From Wolfiporia cocos (taxonomy: Eukaryota > Basidiomycota > Agaricomycetes > Polyporales > Phaeolaceae): DNA of 64,000 nt. The stretch spans positions 1 to 64,000 of the forward strand of contig JACCLO010000035.1 in the NCBI GenBank assembly GCA_029448655.1. Direction: 5' to 3'. A program made the translations under genes and the position numbers. Positions 10,755-21,230 of this stretch are shown piece after piece; position 1 is the first letter of the stretch, and each line of letters begins with the position of its first letter. A model generated the notes under the pieces. That model did no database searches. It had not been told where the DNA came from and saw only the letters and a list, made by a program, of their open reading frames with translations.

Positions 10755-13186
10755 TCACTGGTGTGCTTGCATAATAGCGTCTGAAATGAAAGCACCCGAG
10801 ATCTGGTTGCCACCAAACCAGCGACCGTTCAAACCCTGGATGGCTTTCTTGGCGGACTCGATGGATTCAAACTTGACGTAGATCTCTCCCTGGAAAGCCT
10901 CATTCGGTATAGTGTTGCTAGCGTTCGGACACAACACTGACCTGAGATTCCTTCTCGACCTTGATGAAAACAACCTTGCCGTATTTGCTTTCGCACTCTC
11001 CTTTGACATCTTCGGCAAGGTCTTTGTCCCAGTCGCGCTCGGTCTCACTAAATAAGAGGTGAGAGTCACTAAGACACGAACAAATGAAAAAACGAACTCT
11101 TCTGGGTTGAACATGTTCTTGAGGAGAACAGACCTAGATTCCATGGACTGAGGAATGTTGGGTCTCATACTGTGGAAGATGTCAGCAAAATCAGTCTCGA
11201 AGCTCAGAGACGTTCTTACATTGGCTCCGGTCGGGCAGGTGCTTGGTCAATCCTAGCCAATTTCTGCATCAGTGCCTGCCGAGAAGCTGCATTCAGGTTA
11301 CCACCTGATGCCACCGCAATCAGTAAAAATTGTCCTCGTAACGTGAAGTCTATCCTTACCGCCGGCTTCATCGAGTGAGTCCTGTTGTGTGTACTTCGTA
11401 GTTCCCTTCTCGTGAACAGTGTTCACGCGAAGCTAATTAATGAAGGTGAGGATATGAGATGACTTGAGACAGAAAGTCAACCTACGGTTCGGCCAGCCAA
11501 TTCGAACCCTTCCATCTGCTCAAGCGCCATCCTCGCATCTTCAGCGCGCTTGTACCTGACAGCAAGAGTGTTGTATCACATTCAAGATGGATGAAGGGCG
11601 CCTCTTACTGTACGAAAGCATAGCCCTTGCTTCGCCCAGTCATCGGGTCCCTGTGAAGATCTACAAACTCGAGTTCACCAAACGGCTCGAAGACTTGTTT
11701 GATGTCCGACTCGGTGAGGTTGAAATGCAAGGAACCAACATATAACCTGATAAATAAAATCAGCTTCACGAACTGTCAACCGTGTGCTTGTCAATACTCA
11801 CTGCATGCCACCGTGAGGGGCGCTAACACCAGGCGGGAGGTTCAGGTTGCTGAGATATGATAAGCACTCCTGTACGCGAGACAAAGCGAGACAAATCAAG
11901 TCGCTTACCCATCACCGGGGTGAAGCCGGTTCCGTTCCGCTTCAGTATGCTGAATTTGAATGGGAAGACCCATTACGACAGTGCCACTAAGAGAGATCGC
12001 TTTGTCAACAAGGTCGACAGAACGGAATTCTACATAACCAATTCTGCAGACGAACGTTAGCAGAGCGATGTAGGTCAGTGCGACAGGCTCACCCCTTAGA
12101 ACGTCTGGAGATCCTGTCAGTGACAATCCTCGAATCCATGACAGACCCTTCGCCAAGTTTGTCTTCGAAGAAATATCCCAAATCACGAGCGGTGAGTCGT
12201 GCAGCAAGCTGGGAGACGAAGACAGATCGCGCCTCGGAGTCGTCCTCTTTAGGCTCATCGTTCATGGGATCATCCGGAGGGAGTTCATACGAAGGAGAAG
12301 GGCGTCTGGATGGCAAATGTCAAAATCCATATAGCACGCAATGGGCGGATGAACCCACCTAATGGGTGGAGTCTGACGAGGCGGGCGCACATCTTCCACG
12401 GGTAGTGAAGGTCCACGCTCCTTACGGTCGCGCTCTCTGTCTCTGTCACGTCGGTAGCGGGGGATATCGTCGAACTCGTCGCGTGGATCCCGAGCTCTGA
12501 CCCTGTCTCCAAATCTGCGATCATCGCGCGAGCGATCACCTCGGCGGCGAGGGCTATCCGCCAGAGGCGGAGGCGGAGGCGGCAACCCCGCAGACGGAGG
12601 CGGAGCAGGAAGGGACGACTCTTCAGGTCCATCATCGCCTCTCCTCCTCTTCGAGCGCTCGTCATAATCGTGGCCGTCAGGGCCGTCGTCCGTGTCGTCA
12701 GGACGCTTCCGGCGGCGATCCCGCTCATCGCGGTCGCGGTGGCTGTGACGACTTTCGGCCCTGTCCCTGTCGGGGCGGTGACGCTCTCCGTCGCGCTCCT
12801 TACGTCTTTCGCGATCCCTGTCGCGCTCACGGTCCCTGTCGCGCTCGCGCTCCTTGTCGCGTTCGCGGCCTTTATCTTTGTCGTAGTCCCGGTCTCTGTG
12901 GATTTCGCGAGAACGGTCTTTCTCGCGCCTGTCACGGCTGCGGCTTCTCTTGCGACGGTCGTCGTGATCGTCGCGCTCGCGCCGCCTGTCTCGCCGCTCT
13001 CTCTCGCGCGAGCGAGAGCGATGGGAGCGTCTGGTTCGGTGAGTGTCTGTAGAGTGGTTGCGAGAGCTGGCCGGATTGTAAGACGACAGCCCGCCACTAC
13101 TATTGAGCTGGCAGTGCTTACGATCTCGACCTACGGTCTGGGGAACGTTCCCTATCCACGTCCACTTTTCCGTTAAGAGAGGACAT
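10755..13186 (-). CDS. rsd1: RNA splicing factor with RS domain, two RRMs and a UHM (RBM39/Rsd1 type)
   Basis: The ATG at 13186 opens a short first exon (MSSLNGKVDVDRERS) joined by a 5' GTAAGC intron to a long Arg/Asp/Glu/Ser domain. That part of the frame is coding although other frames are also open there. After a Pro-rich stretch come RRM1 (RSVFVSQLA, then GIGYVEF), RRM2 (MQLYVGSLHFNLTESDIKQ, then GRSKGYAFVQY) and a C-terminal U2AF-homology motif. The UHM runs from ESRSVLLKNMFNP through GEIYVKFES to GRWFGGNQI. This order is that of human RBM39/CAPER and fission yeast Rsd1, nuclear proteins that help U2AF recognise 3' splice sites. The protein ends at MQAHQ, close to the end of the UHM. Internal exon edges were not all fixed. 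Confidence 0.9.
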
Positions 13187-13386
13187 TGGCGAGGCTGTGC
13201 TACTCGATGGACGTGGAAGTTTTATGACTTGAGCGTCGACCACACACAAACGCCGGTGGCAAGTGTTCTCGAATGTCACGCTTCCTGATGGGTCACTGTG
13301 TCACACTCCGTCATGTCACATCCCCGTCTTGTCAATGTGTGGCTAGTAAGTAATAATACACGGTATGCTGTTGATAATCTATGACT

Positions 13387-14786
13387 CTAAAGGAGGCCAG
13401 ACAACCGCGCGCGAACCCTCTTCTCAGCCTGTACAAGCTCGCTCTCTTCCGACTTCTTGTACAATTGGTTGAGAGGGTTGGCATCGCCTTCCTTCTCAAG
13501 ATCCGCTTCGATCTGGCTGAAGGCCTTGCAGAACTTGCCATTTAGGATCTGAGTGGTCCCTTGAGCGGATATGCGAATTCGAAGAGGAAATTAATACCTG
13601 GTTATGAAGAATATTCTTGAAGTGTTCCCGCTGCGCAGTGCCATCGAGTGCCAATGCACCACTCAACTGGCCGTACTGCGACACAACGGAATGATACTTA
13701 AGTTGTGCAATAAAGCCGTCTTCTGCAGCACGCTCGAAGATCTCAGCAGGCTCTTTCGACATCCACCTTCATAACAGTCAATTAGTGGTCAACTCCCTTA
13801 CTCCCTCAAATGATACTCACATCTCGTAACAGAGCGCCTCGTCCGAGCATCCCGCCTCCTTGAGGACGCTGAAGCCCTCCCTATCATAATTGATCAGAAT
13901 GGCTGATTGTAAGGGTACCGGAAGGCGCACCTAAAGAGCATGATGATGTTGGGCCAGAGTGCCTGCTCAGCGAAGAGGTCCATGGCGGTCTCCTCCCGGA
14001 CGGATGAAGCGATAGCACCGGCTTTGGTCGCACCAATTGCCCGTGACAACGCCAGGGCTATGACAAGACCGTTGCTCGTGCCATCCTGTTCTACGGACAC
14101 GAAACACGGGAAGCCCTGACCCTTGACGTACAAAGAGCGGACAGACGATCCAATCATTCTATAGATCGCATAAGTCCCCAAATACTTGCAGATTTCCTAT
14201 AGACAACTGACCTAGGTGCAACCATGACGACATCTTGTGTGGGCTTGAAGGTGAGCAGCTTGAAGAACACATTGTAGCCACTAGCCACGACGATCGCGGC
14301 TGTGTCTGGCAGGTAGGGAAAGATCTGCTCGTTAAACACGCGAGGCTGCACTTGGTCGGGTATGAGAAGGAATATAACTGTCCCGATCGTCCATCAGCTG
14401 CAGTCTGTATGATGGCCTTACTGTGGGAACGCACCATCGGCGACTTTGGCAGCCTTGGTAAAATCATGCTCGACGATGAAGCCCTTAGACTTAGCGTCCT
14501 CTGCGTACGAATCGGGACGATTTGCGATCAGGATTTGCTCATTGGGAATGCCAGTATCGCGGAGATTCTGCGCTTGAGCTGCGCCCTGGTTTCCGAAGCT
14601 GTCTTGTATAAGCATGGTTCCGCCACAATGAGCGCTTTGTGGTAACATACCCCAGGAAGACGATCTTCTTGTTCGATAGGACGCCAAGATCTGCGTCGAT
14701 ATCGTAGTAGCTGAAACGATGACAAATGAATTGTCAGAATTGCTCATAACAAGGCAAAAGTAATCTCACATCTTAGCAGAAGGCAT
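13387..14786 (-). CDS. Ketol-acid reductoisomerase-like enzyme (IlvC family, not the usual fungal Ilv5)
   Basis: Exon 1 is 17 nt (14786-14770). Introns with GT-AG ends then separate segments joined in frame to about 342 aa ending at TAG 13387. The Rossmann motif is GFGNQGAAQAQNLRD, followed by LLIPDQVQ, VMVAPRMIGSSVR and an EETAMDLFAEQ motif that holds the metal-binding Asp and Glu of KARI. The protein begins MPSAKIYYD and has no mitochondrial presequence, whereas canonical fungal Ilv5 carries one and has quite different motifs. Expected chemistry is NADPH-dependent isomerisation and reduction of an acetohydroxy acid, but a changed substrate is possible. It faces the SDR gene across 343 bases. 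Confidence 0.85.
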
Positions 14787-14838
14787 TGTTGTTCAACGGA
14801 GCGGGTGTTTGAATATCTACCGCACTCACACAACACAT

Positions 14839-14844
14839 TTTATA
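14839..14844 (-). promoter_or_regulatory. TATA box of the KARI-like gene
   Basis: On the minus strand the sequence is TATAAA, 53 bases upstream of the ATG at 14786, within the 343-base divergent region (14787-15129) shared with the SDR gene. I see nothing else notable in that region. Confidence 0.45.
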
Positions 14845-15129
14845 CTTGTTGGTTCACATCTTGTCGGAGGTCAGGTCCGTGCAGCGGCATCCCGCAGCGT
14901 ACCTCAGATACCGTGGTGAACATATGACACAGTCATGACGCCCTGGAGAAAGAACCAGCGATGTCCCTGTGACACCGATACGGCCCATGCGGTCCGTGCG
15001 CAACTTCCTGCCCTCGCAATCCCGTGTCTTCTGGTACCGTAGATATTCCAATTAACAAGATAGCGCGGCGAGGGGCACAAATACCTGGCTCATCGCGCCA
15101 TCGCAGCGACAGCATTTCGAGCAAGTCCC

Positions 15130-16216
15130 ATGGCAGGTCTGCTATCGAACAAGGTGGTGTGTATCACGGGCGCGTCTCGCGGAATCGGACGCGCTTGCGC
15201 GGTCGAATGCGCAAATCAAGGCGCTACTGGCCTAATCCTCCACTATTTGGGCGATGCAGAGACAGAGCAGGAGATTCAAGCACTCGAGAAGGAGATTGTT
15301 ACGCGCTTTCCAAACGCTCGCGTTGCCGTGATACCTGGCGATATCGCCGATCCCGCCACATCATCGATGGTGAGGCCTTGAGGGGCGATATTCAATTGCA
15401 CGTGCGAATTTGACTGTGGCGACTGACTTGCCTAACCAGATTGTGGAGGTAGGCGTAGCGGCCTTCAAGCGAATAGGTGGGTGGAAGCAGGAGATCTTAT
15501 ACACAATACTTATATGTATCACTTTGGCTGTGAAAGACGTGCTCGTTAGCAATGCGGGCATATGTCCATTCGCTGAATTCTTGACTATGCCACAAGCAAC
15601 CTGGGAGCGCACTCGCTCCGTCAACCTCGACGGCTCATTCTTCATCACACAGGGTCAGTAAAGCTTGATATATGCACCTAACTATTACCTGAACATTTAT
15701 ATAGCGGTAGCCAATGTAATGAAAAACCAGGTCCCACAAGGTGGCTCGATCATCGGCGTGTCCTCAATCTCCGCATTAGTAGGCGGGGAAATGCAGTGGT
15801 AGGTCTCTCCGATCTAGTCTACTTGCACGCTAAAAGGTGACTGATAATTGCTTTCTAGTCACTATACACCGACCAAAGCAGGTATTCTTTCCCTGATGCA
15901 AAGCTGCGCTGTGGCGCTCGGGAAATACAACATTCGCGCCAATGCCGTTCTTCCCGGCACAATCGCGACCGACATCAACAAGGAGGATCTCTCGGATACT
16001 GTAAAGCGAGAGAATATGATTAAAAGAACGGCTTTGGGACGTCTAGGCCGTAAGTATTCAGCGAGCACAATTCATTCGCAGGAGAGGGCATAATGTGATC
16101 ACACAGAACCGGATGACCTTGCTGGACCAGTAGTCTTCCTTGCAAGTGACTTAGCTAAGTATGTGACCGGCGCATCGCTCCTGGTGGACGGTGGCTTGTT
16201 TGTAAACCTGCAGTGA
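15130..16216 (+). CDS. Short-chain dehydrogenase/reductase (FabG-like)
   Basis: Six exons: 15130-15369, 15440-15476, 15537-15653, 15705-15798, 15859-16049 and 16107-16216, 262 aa in total. The cofactor loop is TGASRGIG, followed by GDIAD, LVSNAG and the catalytic Ser in GVSSISA. The Tyr and Lys lie in HYTPTKAG, and [12 protein letters not shown] and [10 protein letters not shown] close the fold. This is a classical SDR of FabG/3-oxoacyl-ACP-reductase type. In filamentous fungi such proteins often act on sugars, polyols or secondary metabolites, so the substrate is open. There is no targeting signal. Confidence 0.93.
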
Positions 16217-16438
16217 TTGGGATTCCGGACGGTCATCGCGGAACAACTTGTACACTCATTCTAGTGCACACGAATTAGGCAAATTGAAAGATTGACTTAT
16301 GCATGTTACCCGTCTCCGAGCATTCGCCTATCTATGCCACTATTACACGTAGATCTCGCGAATCCCGCACCTAACTCACCGTAATACATGCCGGCGGTTC
16401 CTTTGAGTCGCCGGAACACTAGAGTTTCCCGCCCGCGT

Positions 16439-17223
16439 TCAGCTCCGGAATTCCGGTCCCAGAGTTCGCCCACCCACGACCGCGGGATGCGCGTCAATAA
16501 GCACGGAGACCCACCGCGTCCATCCAGGTCCCGGATTCCTCCACGCGTGGATCGTCCCGCGTTGCACGACGACGTCACCTGGCGTGTCGAATATAGTCTC
16601 GGAGCCGTTTTCCATCTGGAGGACGAGCCTGCCGTGGACTGTGATGTATGAGCGAGTCATGATGCGACACGTGTGAAGTAGGAAGAATGCGCCCTACTCA
16701 GGATGTTGTAATCAAGAGAAGACGTCCGATGCTGCGATGTACGTTTAGAAATTATCCTGTATAAGGCCATGGGGCAAATACGTACCATTGCAGCCGTCGC
16801 TCCAGGTGCAAGGTCAGTATAGCAGAGTACGGTCCCATTGTGCATCACGGCGCCGAGGTCACCGTCAGGCTGCCTAGTCGCACCGTCGATACTAGCGATG
16901 CGACCGAATGCGCACGGCATGGATGAGCACATGCAATGACGATTGTCCACCATCTGAGATTACGCTCACCCGCTATTGTTGTCATTCGTAGGTGTCGCGT
17001 CCGTGAGCCAAATGGATGCGACCCTCGCGGTAGGGGATGCTGGCAACACCTTCTCGAGCGCAATGGACGCGTGAGCATCTCACATTCGCGGAAGAACCGT
17101 ACCATTACACCATCCACGCACCTTTGCATCAATGCGATCATCGCTGCGTACGGCTGCGATACCGTTCTCATCGTGACCTGTCACGACGCGGCGTAAAGCA
17201 GGCAGAGGCGTATCAGCGGTCAT
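16439..17223 (-). CDS. Small cupin-domain protein
   Basis: The chosen start is MTADTPLPALRRVVTGHDENG (ATG 17223). Introns split it into about five exons joined in frame through LPASPTARVASIWLTD, IDGATRQPDGDLGAV, HRTSSLDYNIL and LVLQMENGSETIFDTPGDVV. The cupin core is HRTSSLDY, then a strand with GDVVVQRGTIHAWRNPG, i.e. the His-containing metal-binding motifs of a single beta-barrel. Fungal homologues are short, cytosolic, uncharacterised cupins sometimes encoded near oxidoreductases; here the SDR gene is the convergent neighbour. The C-terminal ending (EFRS) is tentative. An upstream ATG at about 17323 reads into a different frame. The promoter side abuts a Helitron end at 17323. Confidence 0.8.
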
Positions 17224-17322
17224 GACCGTTGTTGCTCAAGGAGAAATGTACACCGCAAGCTGCAAGAGCAGGACTCACTAGTGCAGTCTGAGGGTCTGCG
17301 CAGAGATTCCCTGTGGAGCTCA

Positions 17323-17490
17323 TCTACTCTTTATAATGAGAGCTCGCGCCGGAGGCGCTCGCGTGCGGCTAGTGTTCAGCTAGCGTGCAGCTAGCGTGCA
17401 GCTAGCGTATCGCTAGCGTGTCGCTCGCGTTTTACGCACATGGCCGCAACGTTTGCCGCGTGGCGTCCATGTGCGTCGATCCTGCTCCCG
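17323..17490 (+). mobile_element. Inverted 5' fragment of Helitron-like unit (H0)
   Basis: It begins TCTACTCTTTATAATG after a flanking A, as a Helitron 5' end should. It continues with the same GC-rich tail as the later units but in plus orientation: a GCTAGCGTGCA-type repeat block at about 17369-17420 and the conserved hairpin near 17425-17470. At 17490 it joins abruptly to the 3' side of the first minus-strand unit. Only about 170 bases remain. Confidence 0.7.
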
Positions 17491-17839
17491 TTTAACTACC
17501 CGTGGCTTCGCCACGAACACATAGTTTAATCACTTCAATGTCATATCCCAATCCGTGTGTGCCTATTTGAGATAACCGGGGGAATTCAGACCATTCACAC
17601 ACAAAGCAAGGCTTTTTTGAACTTACCTGTGGATTCCCCATCAATTTCCTGTGGATTATCCATGGGTTCCCCTCTTCTGTTCCTTGTCTCTGCCCACTCA
17701 GCCACTCCTCCACCTCGCTGATGCTCAGTCTTGTCGTCACTTCACTTGCAATAATGTGTAATGCCATGTATCAAAAAATACTGAATGTTCTTCATTTTTT
17801 GAAATATTTTGGCAGGCATTTACAGCACAGGCCATTTAT

Positions 17840-18376
17840 GTTACAAAAATCCCCGTGGCAGGGCACAAATCCCCGTAGCATGGGACACAAATCCCCATGG
17901 TGGAGAGTACAAATCCCCGTGGTGCAGGGTATTTACATTACACCTGTGGCATGGGGCACAAATCCCCATGGTGTGCAGTACAAATCCCTGTGGCATGTGG
18001 TACAAATCCCCATGGTGAGAGGTATTTACATTACAAAAATCCCCGTGGCACAGGGCACAAATCCCCATGGCACAGGGCACAAATCCCTGTGGCACAGAGC
18101 ACAAATCCCCGTGGCATGGGGCATAAATCCCCGTGGTGTGGGGCACGGATCCCTGTGGCGTGGGGCACAAATCCCCGTGGCACAGGACACACAAATCCCT
18201 GTGGCATGGGGCACAAACCTCTGTGGCACAGGACACACATCCCCATGGCACAGGGCACAAATCCCTGTGGCATTGGGGTGCAAATCCCTGTGGCACAGGG
18301 TACAAATCCCCATGGTGTGGGGTATTTACATTACAAAATCCCCATGCCACAGGACGCAAATCCCTGTGGCATGGGC
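17840..18376. repeat. Minisatellite, ~21-bp unit (first and longest block)
   Basis: Tandem copies of a unit close to CACAAATCCCYRTGGCAYGG are broken by spacers reading about GTATTTACATTACAAAA. The same unit recurs at 19265-19350, 19946-20248, 20762-21015, 21590-21641, 22102-22520 and 24345-24625, and in reverse orientation at 25425-25615. Because the unit is about 21 bp, all frames stay open for long distances and give repetitive spurious peptides. Confidence 0.95.
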
Positions 18377-18381
18377 CACAA

Positions 18382-19259
18382 TGACACAGAACTAACTTGA
18401 TAAGCCTAAAGGTCTTGCTAGAAGCTGATAAGCTGGTTGTTGGGCAAGAAGGCGACTCAGTGATAGGGTCAATGGTCTGTTATAAGGACCAAAGACTAGA
18501 GAGTCTAAGCAAGTATAGTTGAGGTACTGAGTTGGGCCTTGCTAGGGCTTAAGTATAGCAGTGGAAACCTAAGTAGACCTTTGCAGGTACTACAAAGGGG
18601 GTTATAGACAGTGGACGTCGAAATTAACTAGTCTGAGTCCTAAGCGACTCAGAGTATGGTATATATACATCAGGGCTAGGACCCTTGGTACTATGATGTA
18701 GGACTAATGATACCTCTAATACAAATAGGTAAAGTGGTGTCATAAGTATTGCGGCCAATAGGGTCGCAGGGCATAGGGCATACTACATAGGCATGTGATT
18801 ACCGACCAGTAATGGCGGCAAGGTGATTGGTTGGTCGTAGACATGTGATGACTGAGTCATACACCGACCGGGGTATGTCTTGTGTGATGACTATGTGCTT
18901 GATAAGGCACTGGACTAGATCATGTGATCTAAGTGGACAAAAGGGTCCGTCCTTTAGTCATGAGTACATGACCAGCTTACTAAGCGGTCTGGGCTACTCT
19001 ATCAAGAGATATAGCCGAAGTACTGTTTGGGAGCACGTGACTTATGAATGCGCGTACTCCAGATAAGATGTGTGTGTTACTACGAGATAAGATGAGATGT
19101 AACTACAGAGATAAGATACTATCCTAGATAAGATAAGGTCACGTGCTAGATGAGGCCGTAGGGCGTCAACTAGCGTAAAGCATTGATATTGAGCTAACAA
19201 ATGGGATAAATTGCTAGAAATAGCAAGGAAATTGTAGGAAACAGATATAATCTGTGACA
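18382..19259 (+). mobile_element. Solo-LTR-like insertion, LTR1 (878 bp)
   Basis: It begins TG and ends CA (terminal TGTGACA) and is flanked by the perfect 5-bp duplication CACAA (18377-18381 and 19260-19264). Inside, a hairpin TCTGAGTC...GACTCAGA (18633-18654) precedes a TATATATACAT box at about 18660. I see no coding capacity. The ends and target duplication fit a solo LTR; a matching internal region is absent from the window. Confidence 0.75.
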
Positions 19260-19621
19260 CACAAACCCCCATGGAATGGGCCACGAATCCCTGTGGTGTG
19301 GGAATGAATCCCCGTGGTGTGGGGCACGAATGCCCGTGGTGCGGGGCAGGAACAGCGCGCAAAACGCGAGCTAGCAGCGCGTGCGCCTTGCAGGCGCCGG
19401 GCGTGGGAATCCACCGGCCAACTCCACGGATGGCAGGCACCCTATCTAATGGGAGCAGGATTTGACGACGCGCATGGACGCCACGCGGCAAACGTGGCGT
19501 CCATGTGCGTAAAACGTGCGCTGAACGTGCGCAAAACGTGAGCGACATGCTAGCTGCACGCGAGCTGCACGCTAGCCGCACGCGAGTGCCTCCGGCGTGA
19601 GCTCCCATTACTTATAGATAA

Positions 19622-21227
19622 CTAGCTTAATTACCCGTGGCTTCGCCACGGTCACACCACTTTTTCCACTTCAATATATAATTACAATCCATGTGTGCCT
19701 ATTTCAGATAATCAGGGGTTTTTTTAAGTTACCTGTGGATCCCCTATGAATTTCATGTGCATTACCCATGGGTTCCCCAACTTCCCTCTTTTGTCTCTTG
19801 TCTCTGCCTGCTCAGCCACTTCTGACACCTCGCTGATCCTCGGTCTCATCGTCACTTTGCTTGTAATACTGTGTAATGTGGTGTCAAAATGTTCTTCATT
19901 TTTTGCAATCTTTTGGCAGGCATCTACAGCACAGGCCATTTATGTTACAAAAATCCCCGTGGCATGAGGCATAAATCCCCGTGGCACAGAGCACAAATCC
20001 CCATGGCAGGGGGCACAAATCCCTGTGGTGTGGGGTATTTACATTACAAAAATCCCCATGATGTGGGGCACAAATCCCTGTGGCACAGGGCACAAATCCC
20101 CATGCCATGGGGCACAGATCCCTGTGGCATCGGGGTGCAAATCCCTGTGGCACGGGGCACAAATCCCCGTGGTGTGGGGTATTTACATTACAAAATCCCC
20201 ATGCCACAGGACACAAATCCCTGTGGCACGGGGCGCAAATCTCCATGGCACAGTGACCCAAAACATCTTCTGGGTCATCCCTCAACGCCTAAGTCCCTGC
20301 TCACAAGTTATGGCATCCCTAGACTAGGTCGACGAAGGGTAACCACACCTAAGTCGAGGTCAAGGTACGTCGCACAGACTAGCAAGCGTTCACAAGGGAG
20401 AGCGCGCAGGATGGATGTTAAGTGCCCTAAGGCATGGTAGAGAATAAAGGTTCTGAGGTAAGACGCCTCAGAGCCCTAGGTATATATACATTACAGTAGC
20501 GCTGTAATCCCTAGCAATAACCCTTGCCCTAAAGCAACGTGGCCTGTGCGCACGCGCCTACCAGTCAGAGTCTGGAACACTTATGTAACACTGTGATATA
20601 TGTTATCTTATCTACTCTACAGAGACGCGCATTATCTACTGTAAGTAACGTGCCGCTGTAAGACGGTCACGTGCCTTTGTCGTCAAGAGTCGAGGGTTCG
20701 ACCCCAGCGAAAGGCGTTCTGTAAAAATAAGGGAACGTCACGAAAATATTGTGACACACAGAGCACAAATCCCCGTGGCACGGGGCACACATCCCCATGG
20801 CACAGGGCACAAATCACTGTGGTGTGGGGCACAAATCCCCGTGGTGTGGGGTATTTACATTACAAAATCCCCATGCCACAGGACACAAATCCCTGTGGCA
20901 TGGGCCACAAACCCCCATGGAATGGGCCACGAATCCCCGTGGTGTGGGAACAAATCCCTGTGGTGTGGGGTACGGATCCCCGTGGCGTGGGACACAAATC
21001 CCCGTGGTGCAGGGCAGGAACAGCGCGCGAAACACGAGTTAGCAGCGCGCACCTTGCAGGCACCGGGCGTGGGAATCCACCGGCCAACTCCGCGGATGGC
21101 AGGTGCCCTATCTAATGGGAGCAGGGTCGACGACACACATGGATGCCACGCGGCAAACGTGGACGCCAGGTACGCAAAACGCGAGCGACACGCAACGCCT
21201 CCCACCTGAGCTCCCATTACTTTTAGA
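19622..21227 (-). mobile_element. Helitron-like unit H2
   Basis: The minus-strand 3' end is a hairpin (CCGTGGC-GAA-GCCACGG), then nine bases and CTAG at 19625-19622, followed by T. The 5' end is TCTAAAAGTAATGGGAG at 21227, preceded by A. TC...CTAG with A/T flanks and a subterminal hairpin is the Helitron signature. Without its 503-bp LTR insertion the unit is about 1.1 kb. It has no Rep/helicase coding sequence. Confidence 0.78.
20254..20756 (+). mobile_element. Solo-LTR-like insertion, LTR2 (503 bp)
   Basis: TG...CA ends are flanked by CACAG on both sides (20249-20253 and 20757-20761). The hairpin TCTGAGG...CCTCAGA (20452-20472) precedes TATATATACAT (20481-20491). A tRNA-like B box, GGGTTCGACCCC, lies near 20692, about 60 bases from the 3' end. 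Confidence 0.78.
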
Positions 21228-21230
21228 TAA

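Larger units (their letters stand above)
17491..19618 (-). mobile_element. Helitron-like non-autonomous unit H1 (split by a solo LTR)
   Basis: The unit has the standard order. A hairpin end (GTGGC-TTC-GCCAC) near 17500 is followed by about 330 bp of conserved AT-rich sequence to 17830, minisatellite from 17840, and a GC-rich tail with a long hairpin (19473-19505). The 5' end on the minus strand is TCTATAAGTAATGGGAG at 19618. The 3' terminal CTAG is missing in this copy because the unit is fused to H0. An 878-bp LTR-like insertion accounts for the extra length. The long open frames here are minisatellite translations, not genes. Confidence 0.75.

Noticed and set aside
12285..13097. A 270-codon minus-strand frame rich in Thr/Ala/Ser
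   Set aside because: It is the off-frame reading of the RS domain of the RBM39-type gene; the Arg/Asp/Ser frame connects to both RRMs and to the true start.
13387..17223. A biosynthetic cluster of the KARI-like, SDR and cupin genes
   Set aside because: No backbone enzyme, transporter or pathway logic joins them, and they are flanked by a splicing factor and a repeat island.
17721..18400. Long open frames of 170-220 codons on several frames of both strands (also 19889-20440, 20751-21209, 22268-22798, 25272-25743)
   Set aside because: They are translations of the ~21-bp minisatellite (PRGMGHKS-type repeats) and appear on all frames; no start context, introns or domains.
20680..20705. A tRNA gene
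   Set aside because: There is a B-box match but no foldable acceptor, anticodon or D arm; it lies at a fixed place inside a repeated LTR-like element. No other tRNA was found in the window.
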